DNA of 18,689 nt, taken from Flavobacteriales bacterium (lineage in GTDB: Bacteria > Bacteroidota > Bacteroidia > Flavobacteriales > Weeksellaceae). Location: the NCBI GenBank assembly GCA_900770875.1, contig CAAGLV010000180.1:1-18689 (forward strand). The letters are read 5' to 3'. The notes beneath the pieces are model-generated. The model had not been told where the DNA came from and did no database searches. It saw only the letters and a program-made list of their open reading frames with translations. Positions 1 to 6,810 of the stretch are shown here, one piece after another. Positions within the stretch are counted from its first letter, which is position 1. Each line of letters begins with the position of its first letter. The position numbers were made by a program, and so were the translations under genes.

Positions 1-1812
1 AAAGAGATTAAGATTCAAACCCATTCTGAATCGTTATCACACTTACAAATTCCTAAAATCGCTTTACCAAAATACGAAGCTTGGGGAGATATTTTGCGTT
101 GGGTTTTACAAGAAAACGTTCCGGGGGAATTCCCATTTACATCAGGATTATATCCATTTAAACGCGAAGGTGAAGATCCAACGCGTATGTTTGCCGGCGA
201 AGGAGGGCCAGAGCGTACCAACCGCCGTTTCCATTATGTATCGAAAGGAATGCCTGCCAAACGTTTATCAACTGCTTTCGATTCGGTAACTTTATACGGA
301 AACGATCCTGGATATCGCCCTGATATTTACGGAAAAATTGGTAACGCCGGAGTTTCTATTTGTTGTTTAGATGATGCGAAAAAATTATATTCAGGATTCG
401 ATTTATCACACCCTGCAACTTCAGTTTCGATGACAATTAACGGGCCAGCGCCAATGTTGTTAGGATTCTTTATGAATGCTGCGATTGATCAAAACTGTGA
501 AAAATACATTAAAGAGCATGGTTTAGAAGCAGAAATTGAAGCTAAAATCGAGGCGATTTATAAAGCTAAAAATGCAGAACGTCCGCGTTACAATGGTGAA
601 CTACCTGAAGGAAATGATGGATTAGGATTGATGCTTTTAGGTGTAACTGGAGATCAAGTATTACCTGCTGATGTGTATGCTGAAATCAAGAAAAATACCT
701 TAGCTCAAGTTCGTGGAACGGTTCAGGCAGATATCTTAAAAGAAGATCAAGCACAAAATACGTGTATTTTCTCAACGGAGTTTGCTTTACGTTTAATGGG
801 AGATGTGCAAGAATATTTTATCGATAAAAATGTACGTAACTTCTATTCAGTTTCTATTTCTGGCTATCATATTGCCGAAGCTGGTGCAAATCCGGTAACG
901 CAATTGGCATTCACTTTAGCAAACGGATTTACTTACGTGGAATATTATTTATCTCGTGGAATGGACATCAATGCGTTCGGACCAAACTTATCGTTCTTTT
1001 TCTCAAACGGAATCGATCCAGAATATGCTGTAATCGGGCGTGTGGCTCGTAGAATTTGGGCGAAAGCGTTAAAGAATAAATACGGAGCTAACGAACGTGC
1101 GCAAATGTTAAAATATCACATTCAAACATCAGGTCGTTCGTTACACGCACAAGAAATCGATTTCAACGATATTCGTACAACGTTACAAGCTTTATATGCG
1201 ATTTACGACAACTGTAACTCGTTACATACAAATGCATACGATGAAGCGATTACAACACCAACAGAAGAATCGGTGCGTAGAGCGATGGCTATTCAGTTAA
1301 TCATCAATAAAGAATTAGGTTTAGCGAAAAACGAAAATCCAATTCAAGGTTCTTTCATCATCGAAGAATTGACAGATTTAGTTGAAGAAGCTGTTTTAGC
1401 AGAATTTGATCGCATTACAGAGCGTGGAGGCGTTTTAGGTTCGATGGAAACAATGTACCAACGTTCTAAAATTCAAGAAGAATCGTTATACTACGAAACA
1501 TTAAAACATAACGGAACTTTCCCAATTATTGGTGTAAATACGTTTTTAAGTTCAACCGGTTCAAAAACTGTTGTTCCGGCTGAGGTTATTCGTGCAACAG
1601 AAGATGAAAAAATCTTCCAAATTAAAACAAAAGAAAACTTAAATGCACGTAATGCTGATATTGCCGAAAAAGTTTTAGAAGATGTACAAACGGCTGCTAT
1701 CAATAACAAAAATATTTTCGAAGTATTAATGGAAGCGACTAAAGTTTGTTCGTTAGGACAAATTACTTCGGCTTTATTTGAAGTTGGAGGTCAGTACCGC
1801 AGAAATATGTAA
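1..1812 (+). CDS. icmF: Fused isobutyryl-CoA mutase, C-terminal mutase part (5' truncated)
   Basis: The frame is open from base 1, so the gene begins upstream; a TTG at 94 is internal. About 603 codons are present of a family usually near 1,100 residues, so the N-terminal B12-binding and MeaB-like GTPase domains should lie outside the window. IcmF converts isobutyryl-CoA and n-butyryl-CoA using adenosylcobalamin, with a built-in G-protein chaperone. The visible part is the substrate-binding mutase barrel. The motif MFAGEGGPERTN (Phe at window codon 64) aligns with the Tyr89 region of methylmalonyl-CoA mutase, and Gln at codon 252 (in AQNTCIF) aligns with its Arg207. Phe plus Gln at these positions is the isobutyryl-CoA signature; Tyr plus Arg marks methylmalonyl-CoA. 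The SISGYH motif carries the conserved active-site His. A strong terminator follows. The family is very secure; substrate preference is inferred from these two residues. Confidence 0.95.
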   Translation, partial: KEIKIQTHSESLSHLQIPKIALPKYEAWGDILRWVLQENVPGEFPFTSGLYPFKREGEDPTRMFAGEGGPERTNRRFHYVSKGMPAKRLSTAFDSVTLYGNDPGYRPDIYGKIGNAGVSICCLDDAKKLYSGFDLSHPATSVSMTINGPAPMLLGFFMNAAIDQNCEKYIKEHGLEAEIEAKIEAIYKAKNAERPRYNGELPEGNDGLGLMLLGVTGDQVLPADVYAEIKKNTLAQVRGTVQADILKEDQAQNTCIFSTEFALRLMGDVQEYFIDKNVRNFYSVSISGYHIAEAGANPVTQLAFTLANGFTYVEYYLSRGMDINAFGPNLSFFFSNGIDPEYAVIGRVARRIWAKALKNKYGANERAQMLKYHIQTSGRSLHAQEIDFNDIRTTLQALYAIYDNCNSLHTNAYDEAITTPTEESVRRAMAIQLIINKELGLAKNENPIQGSFIIEELTDLVEEAVLAEFDRITERGGVLGSMETMYQRSKIQEESLYYETLKHNGTFPIIGVNTFLSSTGSKTVVPAEVIRATEDEKIFQIKTKENLNARNADIAEKVLEDVQTAAINNKNIFEVLMEATKVCSLGQITSALFEVGGQYRRNM

Positions 1813-1833
1813 TCATATTTTCATTATAAAAAC

Positions 1834-1868
1834 AAAACCGTATCCAATGTATTTTGGATACGGTTTTT
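1834..1868 (+). terminator. Intrinsic terminator after icmF
   Basis: A perfect 14-bp stem (1834-1847 with 1854-1867) with core ccgtatccaa / ttggatacgg and a 6-base loop ends in a T run, starting 22 bases after the icmF stop. Confidence 0.9.
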
Positions 1869-1879
1869 ATTTTGAACGT

Positions 1880-1887
1880 TACTTTTG
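1880..1887 (+). promoter_or_regulatory. Orphan TAnnTTTG -7 element
   Basis: TACTTTTG matches the Bacteroidota -7 consensus. A TTTG lies at 1853-1856, 23 bases upstream, slightly beyond the usual 19-21 spacing and inside the preceding terminator. No gene follows on this strand before the terminator at 1967-2000. It may be chance in AT-rich DNA or may drive a transcript of about 100 nt. Confidence 0.3.
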
Positions 1888-1966
1888 GTCGGGATTTTCG
1901 TTATATCTTCTAGATTAGAAAAATTTAGCGAAGGTAATTGCATTAAGTTAAGACCTGATAAGAATT

Positions 1967-2001
1967 AATAAAGCCGAAGTAAATTTGCTTCGGCTTTATT
2001 T
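1967..2001. terminator. Bidirectional hairpin terminator
   Basis: A perfect 13-bp stem (1967-1979 with 1988-2000; core aagccgaag / cttcggctt) has A and T runs on either side, so it can work in both directions. It lies 25 bases past the stop of the minus-strand gene ending at 2026 and is most likely that gene's terminator. Confidence 0.85.
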
Positions 2002-2025
2002 AAAAACGAACTAAGAATTGTTTAT

Positions 2026-3318
2026 TTATTTATTTATGTTTTCGTCGTTATCTATATCTTCGTTAGATTGATCAGTATTTTCTGCTGGATCTTCTTCAAT
2101 ATTTACAGAATCCTCATTTTCCTGATAAATTTCTTCTGTTATTGAATTAGTAGTAATATCTGGTTTTATATCATCTTGAACTTCTTCAGATCCTAATCTC
2201 TTATTTTCTTCTTCTTGTTTTTTTATCGCTTCAGCTGCTTCAGCAACTTTTTTATCAGCTTCTTCTTGTTTTAATCTTTCAGCTTCTTGAGACTTTAATC
2301 TTAATATTTCCAACTCAATTTCTAATGTTTTATCACTCTTAGGAGGTGCGGTTTTACCAAGTATATAACCTGCAATTGCTGATAGTATTGCAGCTAATTC
2401 ACTACCTTTTAAAATATTCATTACACCGAATAATATAACGGCAATAATAATTACAAAAATCGTGATGAACTGTAAGCCTGTTTCTCCGATTAATTTTTGC
2501 TTAACCGCATCTGTAGCTTTGTATAATACACCAGTGAAGAAACATACTAAAATGATTGCAATTAAGGCACCTACAATAACCATAATATGTTTCTTGAAGC
2601 TAAATTCTGTTAATTCTCTACTAGTTAAATCACTTAAATAGTTTTCTGCGTTTTCAATATCTTTATACACATTATTTAAGTTATCCTTTATAATTTGATC
2701 ACATTTATTGAAATCAGCTGAATTTACAGAATATAGAATTTTAATAAAGTTAGTCAGTTGTCCTTTGTCATTTTCGTAAATCCATGAATTATACGGATTA
2801 TACAAGGCTTGAGCAGAATCTTTTTTTTCTCGGTATTTTAAATCCTCCATAGCTTTTTTTAACTCATCATTTCTATTTTTTAATGAGGGGTTTTCATTTT
2901 GTTCTATAATATTAAAGAAATCTATATTATTATTTAATATTTCTAATATTGTTTGTATACTTTCATGTTGATAATATTCAACTTCTACTTTATTTGTTGA
3001 TTGGTTTATTTTATTTAGGTGAAATTTTAGCCTCTTAAATTGATTATATTCTGATTCGCCATTTTTTTTAGCGTAATAATCATTTTCATTAAACTCAGAA
3101 GAATTGTTAATTGCACTTTTAAATGATTCCAACTCATCTTTTTCTTTTTTCTTCATTTCAATAAAAGAATTAAGAGACTTAACATTTTTGTTTTCATCAA
3201 ATTTTATAAAGTCTGAAAATTCTGATTTATTTGGTATTATATTACAGTCGTTATTGTTTTGAGCAAAGGATAAACTGTAAATTAAAATAGTAACCATTAA
3301 GGTAAAAAAGGATCTCAT
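2026..3318 (-). CDS. Unrecognised exported/membrane protein with coiled coil and acidic tail
   Basis: This 430-residue protein matches no family I can name. Residues 1-20 look like a signal peptide (MRSFFTLMVTILIYSLSFAQ). Residues 21-240 are polar, Asn/Lys/Glu-rich and probably helical. Three hydrophobic segments follow at about 244-266, 283-302 and 306-321. Residues 331-375 are an Ala/Glu/Lys-rich coiled coil, and about 378-430 are a very acidic, low-complexity tail. The expected topology is an exported N-terminal domain, a membrane anchor and a cytoplasmic coiled coil, or the reverse tail orientation if three segments span. The start is ATG at 3318, with a promoter-like pair at 3362-3389 and a terminator at 1967-2001. 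It stands alone between icmF and decaying DNA. The open frame and sensible architecture argue that it is real; function is unknown. Confidence 0.85.
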   Translation of the reverse strand: MRSFFTLMVTILIYSLSFAQNNNDCNIIPNKSEFSDFIKFDENKNVKSLNSFIEMKKKEKDELESFKSAINNSSEFNENDYYAKKNGESEYNQFKRLKFHLNKINQSTNKVEVEYYQHESIQTILEILNNNIDFFNIIEQNENPSLKNRNDELKKAMEDLKYREKKDSAQALYNPYNSWIYENDKGQLTNFIKILYSVNSADFNKCDQIIKDNLNNVYKDIENAENYLSDLTSRELTEFSFKKHIMVIVGALIAIILVCFFTGVLYKATDAVKQKLIGETGLQFITIFVIIIAVILFGVMNILKGSELAAILSAIAGYILGKTAPPKSDKTLEIELEILRLKSQEAERLKQEEADKKVAEAAEAIKKQEEENKRLGSEEVQDDIKPDITTNSITEEIYQENEDSVNIEEDPAENTDQSNEDIDNDENINK

Positions 3319-3361
3319 TGTATTTTGGTTTTAGTATAATTATTAATATAAATAAAAGGTT

Positions 3362-3389
3362 AAAAATTAGTGATTTTTACTAATTGCAA
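3362..3389 (-). promoter_or_regulatory. Probable promoter with overlapping palindrome for the 2026-3318 gene
   Basis: On the minus strand a TTG (plus 3387-3389) is followed after 17 bases by TAATTTTT (plus 3362-3369), one mismatch from TAnnTTTG, about 44 bases before the ATG. A perfect 7-bp inverted repeat, aattagt/actaatt (3365-3371 and 3379-3385), spans the spacer and -7 box. It could be an operator, though AT-rich palindromes arise easily by chance. Confidence 0.4.
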
Positions 3390-3496
3390 AATACAACATT
3401 TATATTTTTTTAAAACTAGGGTTTTACCCTTATATGTTATTTGTTTTGTAATTTAAGCTTTATAATATCAACAAAAACAATAGTGTGTATAGGTAA

Positions 3497-3734
3497 ATGA
3501 TTAAAAAAGTAAGTATAAAACCTTACTTGGTAAATATAAAATTAATACTACAAATAGAAAAGCGATGTTTTTTAAAGAATTGGACCATAAAAATAAACTA
3601 AATCCTATTTCAGAAAACTTAAATATTTTAATGATTCTTCAGTTAGAAATTATGTTAAAAAGTCTGAAAAAATTACAAATTGTGTTTATGCTGATAGAAT
3701 GGGAAATAGCACAGAAGAAAGTGGAGAGGTTTGA
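3497..3734 (+). pseudogene. Unrecognised degraded reading frame
   Basis: A short frame opens at ATG 3497 (MIKKVSIKPYLVN...). Protein-like sequence then passes to frame 1 (TNRKAMFFKELDHKNKL, around 3555-3625) and to frame 3 (FNDSSVRNYVKKSEKITN..., 3627-3731), ending at TGA 3732. The frame-3 stretch, ending in MGNSTEESGEV, reads like real protein, which suggests one small gene broken by two frameshifts. I cannot name a family. It directly precedes the fhs remnant but does not look like the N-terminus of Fhs. The 61-codon frame at 3565-3750 is only part of this and should not be taken as an intact gene. Confidence 0.4.
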
Positions 3735-3774
3735 AATTTGTCTTTATTAGATTAAACGTATTTTCTTGAAATGA

Positions 3775-4532
3775 TTTGTTTTAATCGGTTTATCTAATCG
3801 ATTAAATCGTATTGATAAAAAAGCTTTTGTTGTGATAAGAGAACCAAGTTTAGGTCCTGTTTTCGGAGTTAAAGGTGGAGCAGGTTATGCGCAAGTAATA
3901 TCAATGGGAGATATTAAATTACATCTTATGGGTGATTTTTCTGCTATAGAAAAAACGAATAATTTATGTTTGCTTTAATCGATAATAATTTATAGAATAA
4001 GAAATATTCGTTAAATATAGATCCCAAAACAATAGTTTGGAAACGAGTAATGGATATGAATGATCGTTCGTTACGAGAAATTATAATTGGTGGATGTAAT
4101 TTAAATCTATCTGTTTATGTAATTATTGTTACTGTACGAGCTTTATGTTATCATGGTGTAACTAAGAAAGTTGATTGTGAATGACTTAATTTAGATTTTG
4201 TGAAGAATCAAAAATTGAAACGATTGCTGAAAAAGTTTATGGTGCTAATGGTGTTGTCTTTTCTGAAAAGCTAAAAATCAATTAAAAATAATTTATCAAT
4301 TAGGATTTAGTCAATCGCCTATTTGTATGGCTAAAATACAGTGATGATGAGAAAAGAATTGGTCGTTCAAGTGATTTTTTTGTAACCGTTAGATAATTTG
4401 TATTTGCTTTTGGAGTGGAATTTATTATACCTAATTCTAGGTAATATTCTGCGTATACCCAGATTGTCAAATATACCTGCTGCTGAAGGTATGTGTATTG
4501 ATAAACAAGGAAATATTAATGTTTTAAGTTAA
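3775..4532 (+). pseudogene. fhs: Formate-tetrahydrofolate ligase pseudogene
   Basis: Intact Fhs (about 555 residues) makes 10-formyltetrahydrofolate from formate, tetrahydrofolate and ATP. Diagnostic pieces appear in order but in changing frames. Frame 1, 3775-3975: IGLSNRLN and REPSLGPVFGVKGG. Frame 3, 3975-4181: LNIDPKTIVWKRVMDMNDRS, then VTVRALCYHGV. Frame 2, 4205-4282: KVYGANGVVFSEK. Frame 1, 4285-4341: QLGFSQSPICMAKIQ. Frame 2, 4337-4393: SDDEKRIGRSSDFFVTVR. Frame 3, about 4446-4532: PRLSNIPAAEGMCIDKQGN and the natural C-terminal stop. In-frame stops occur at 3976, 3993, 4182, 4283, 4342 and 4394. The N-terminal ATP-binding region is missing or unrecognisable, and roughly 125 residues between the MDMNDRS and VTVRAL motifs are deleted. 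The gene is dead beyond doubt. Confidence 0.93.
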
Positions 4533-4684
4533 ATAGTAAATAATGTTTTTAAGTATTAGTTTGCTTTTAATTACATTTTACAATACTAGTTAATAGTTGT
4601 TTATCAATAAATTATATTGGTATTTTATACCTGTTATTTTTGTCTAAAATGAATAATTTTTAAAAAATATAGCAAGATTTGAAT

Positions 4685-4692
4685 TAATTTTG
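4685..4692 (+). promoter_or_regulatory. -7 promoter element for the uracil permease
   Basis: TAATTTTG matches TAnnTTTG exactly and lies 30 bases before the ATG at 4723. No good -33 TTTG is seen. It overlaps the TTG at 4690, which is therefore not the start codon. Confidence 0.6.
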
Positions 4693-4722
4693 CAATCTGA
4701 CAGAACACAACAACTTTTTAGT

Positions 4723-6042
4723 ATGAGTCAGGAAAATGACAAAAATGTAGTCCTTGCGATTAACGAAAAACCTAAGTTAGGGCAATGGATTTTATTGAGT
4801 ATTCAGCATTTGTTTGCAATGTTTGGAGCTACTGTTTTAGTGCCCGCCTTAACAGGAATGAACCCAGCAATTGCTTTAATCTCTAGTGGTATAGGTACTT
4901 TATGTTTCATCTTGATAACAAAAGGAAAAGTGCCATCTTATTTAGGATCTTCATTTGCATTTATTAATCCCATTATTGCATTAAAAGCTTTAGAAGCAAT
5001 GCCAAATAGCGAAGTTGGACCCGGAAGCTACTTAGTTGGTAGTTTTATTGTTGGTGTAGTTTACGCTTTAGTAGCTTTGATTATTGCTAAATCGGGGACA
5101 AAATGGTTAATGGCTTTATTACCTCCAATAGTTGTAGGACCTGTAATTATGGTAATTGGATTAGGTTTGGCAGGTACAGCTGTAACTATGGTTACCAATA
5201 ATCCTAAAGGAGAATACGATTTAATTTACGTTGCCATTGGATTTGTTACTTTATTAATTACAATTTTAACAGCAATTTTTAGTAGAGGATTTTTAAGTGT
5301 AATTCCGGTATTGGTAGGTATTACAGGAGGTTATGTGTTTTCGATAACATTGGGCGTTGTCGATTTAAATCCAGTAATCGAAGCCAACTGGTTTCAGATT
5401 CCAGAATTTACAATTCCATTTGTTAATTATTCGCCATCTTTATCGTGGTACGTTATATTTTTAATGGTACCTGTTACAATTGTTCCAATAGCTGAGCATA
5501 TTGGGCATCAATTGGTATTAAGTAAAGTAGTAAATAAAGATTTAATTAAAGATCCAGGCTTAGATAAATCGATGTTAGGTGATGGTATTGCCACAATGAT
5601 TGCTGCTTGCATTGGTGGGCCGCCAAGTACAACTTACGGCGAAAATATTGGTGTTTTAGCAATTACACGTGCCTTTAGTATTTATGTTTTTGTGGGGGCA
5701 TCAATCTTTGCAATTTTATTTGGATTTTGTGGTAAAATCTCGGCTTTATTAACTACAATTCCAAGTCCGGTAATGGGAGGAGTATCAATTTTATTATTTG
5801 GTATTATTGCATCAAGTGGATTAAGAATGTTAGTAGAAAATAAAGTTGATTTTAAAGTAAAACGCAACCTAATTATATCATCGGTTATTTTAATCGTAGG
5901 AATCGGAGGTGCATCAATTCACATTGGCGATTTATTTTCTTTAGAAGGTATGGCACTAGCTTCAATAGTTGGTGTAGTTTTAAATATACTTTTACCAGGC
6001 AGAGAAATTGTTAGTTTTGATGATATGTTTAAAGAAGATTAA
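4723..6042 (+). CDS. uraA: Uracil permease (NCS2 family, UraA-type)
   Basis: This inner-membrane uracil:proton symporter feeds pyrimidine salvage. The product is 439 residues, normal for the family, with the hydrophobic pattern of a 14-segment NCS2 transporter. Substrate-binding motifs are intact: PSYLGSSFAF in the third helix region; AEHIGHQ with Glu258 and His262, matching UraA Glu241 and His245; and GGPPSTTYGENIGV with Glu307, matching Glu290 at the same 49-residue spacing. GENIGV favours uracil over xanthine or urate. An in-frame TTG at 4690 would add 11 residues, but it lies within the -7 promoter box, so ATG 4723 is chosen. The gene stands alone and ends in a strong shared terminator. 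Confidence 0.95.
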   Translation: MSQENDKNVVLAINEKPKLGQWILLSIQHLFAMFGATVLVPALTGMNPAIALISSGIGTLCFILITKGKVPSYLGSSFAFINPIIALKALEAMPNSEVGPGSYLVGSFIVGVVYALVALIIAKSGTKWLMALLPPIVVGPVIMVIGLGLAGTAVTMVTNNPKGEYDLIYVAIGFVTLLITILTAIFSRGFLSVIPVLVGITGGYVFSITLGVVDLNPVIEANWFQIPEFTIPFVNYSPSLSWYVIFLMVPVTIVPIAEHIGHQLVLSKVVNKDLIKDPGLDKSMLGDGIATMIAACIGGPPSTTYGENIGVLAITRAFSIYVFVGASIFAILFGFCGKISALLTTIPSPVMGGVSILLFGIIASSGLRMLVENKVDFKVKRNLIISSVILIVGIGGASIHIGDLFSLEGMALASIVGVVLNILLPGREIVSFDDMFKED

Positions 6043-6061
6043 AACAATAAAATAGAATTTT

Positions 6062-6093
6062 AAAAAGGGTTAGAAATTTTTCTAACCCTTTTT
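6062..6093. terminator. Bidirectional terminator between convergent genes
   Basis: A perfect 13-bp stem (6062-6074 with 6081-6093; core gggttaga / tctaaccc) is flanked by A and T runs. It serves uraA on the plus strand and, 4 bases past its stop codon, the DinB-like gene on the minus strand. Confidence 0.92.
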
Positions 6094-6096
6094 AAT

Positions 6097-6585
6097 TTAT
6101 AAATAATTTTCTTTGATAAAATTAATATGATGAATAGAATGTCCAGCGATAATGTAACCTATTTTTTTTATGGTATAATTATTTTCGCCAACTTGTGCAG
6201 ATTTCGTTAAATCATCACTACTAAAACCTTCAAATTGTAGTAAAGTAGCATTCATTAAATGCAACCATTCTTTAATCATTTTTTTAGGATCTAGATGCGT
6301 TAAATCTAATGTATTTACATATTCGTTTTCATCGAAAGGCTGTAAATTTTTTGCGTCGTTTCGGGCAATATATAAAGCTCTAATGCAAAATATTCTTTCG
6401 CAATCAATACAATGTTGTATCACCTCTTTAATCGTCCATTTATTAGGAGCATAGCTGTAATCCCATTTATTAAGATTAGACACAAGTTCTAAGGTCTTTT
6501 TAATTTCTTCAATTCTCAGTTCTAAGGCATCAATAACATTAATTCCATCGTAGCTCGAAATATAATTGTTGTGGTTGTAATTCAT
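6097..6585 (-). CDS. DinB/YfiT-like four-helix metalloprotein
   Basis: The 162-residue product has the layout of the DinB superfamily, whose members are metal-dependent thiol S-transferases (bacillithiol-type) or are uncharacterised. The family's three metal-binding His are visible: His58 in IKEVIQHCIDCER, and His149 and His153 in IIAGHSIHH. The WDYSYAPNKWTIKEVIQH stretch is typical of the subgroup annotated 'DinB family protein' in Bacteroidota. I use ATG 6585; the frame can extend to a TTG at 6609, which is less likely. The substrate cannot be told from sequence. It is transcribed divergently from the acyl-CoA synthetase gene. Confidence 0.85.
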   Translation of the reverse strand: MNYNHNNYISSYDGINVIDALELRIEEIKKTLELVSNLNKWDYSYAPNKWTIKEVIQHCIDCERIFCIRALYIARNDAKNLQPFDENEYVNTLDLTHLDPKKMIKEWLHLMNATLLQFEGFSSDDLTKSAQVGENNYTIKKIGYIIAGHSIHHINFIKENYL

Positions 6586-6724
6586 AATAATCAATTTATT
6601 TTTATACAATTTAGGGAGAAATGTTTAAATTGAATTATTAATTTGATAAAATTTAAATAGATAAAATTTATTTTTTTTAATAATAAAATAAATGATTATA
6701 GATATTTTAAACTTTATGTTTTTT

Positions 6725-6736
6725 TATCGCGCGATA
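6725..6736. promoter_or_regulatory. 12-bp palindrome, candidate operator
   Basis: TATCGCGCGATA is a perfect palindrome, and its CGCGCG core stands out sharply in this very AT-rich intergenic region. It lies 24 bases upstream of the -7 box at 6761, at or just above the expected -33 position. A repressor or activator bound there could control the acyl-CoA synthetase. The regulator is unknown. Confidence 0.45.
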
Positions 6737-6760
6737 CATCGCTTCTATTTTTATTGTTTT

Positions 6761-6768
6761 TAAGTTTG
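6761..6768 (+). promoter_or_regulatory. -7 promoter element for the acyl-CoA synthetase
   Basis: TAAGTTTG matches TAnnTTTG exactly, 42 bases before the ATG at 6811. No TTTG is seen at the -33 position, where the 6725-6736 palindrome lies close by. Confidence 0.55.
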
Positions 6769-6810
6769 AACTGTGTTTTGGAAAGGAAAAACCATTAAAA
6801 AAATATATAC

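Noticed and set aside
94..1812. TTG at 94 as the start of the first gene
   Set aside because: The frame is open back to base 1 and the upstream residues (LPKYEAWGDIL...) continue the IcmF family sequence, so the gene simply starts outside the window.
3418..3430. Short inverted repeat agggt-ttt-accct in the gap after the minus-strand gene's promoter
   Set aside because: A 5-bp stem with no T run and no adjacent intact gene; expected by chance in this composition.
3565..3750. Intact 61-codon gene
   Set aside because: The protein-like signal switches frame before and within it, and it directly precedes a pseudogene; better read as part of degraded sequence.
4690..4722. Extended N-terminus of uraA from TTG 4690
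   Set aside because: The TTG is part of an exact -7 promoter box, and ATG 4723 gives a normal family N-terminus.
6586..6609. Extended N-terminus of the DinB-like gene from TTG 6609
   Set aside because: The ATG at 6585 begins a sensible family N-terminus; the extra eight residues add nothing recognisable.
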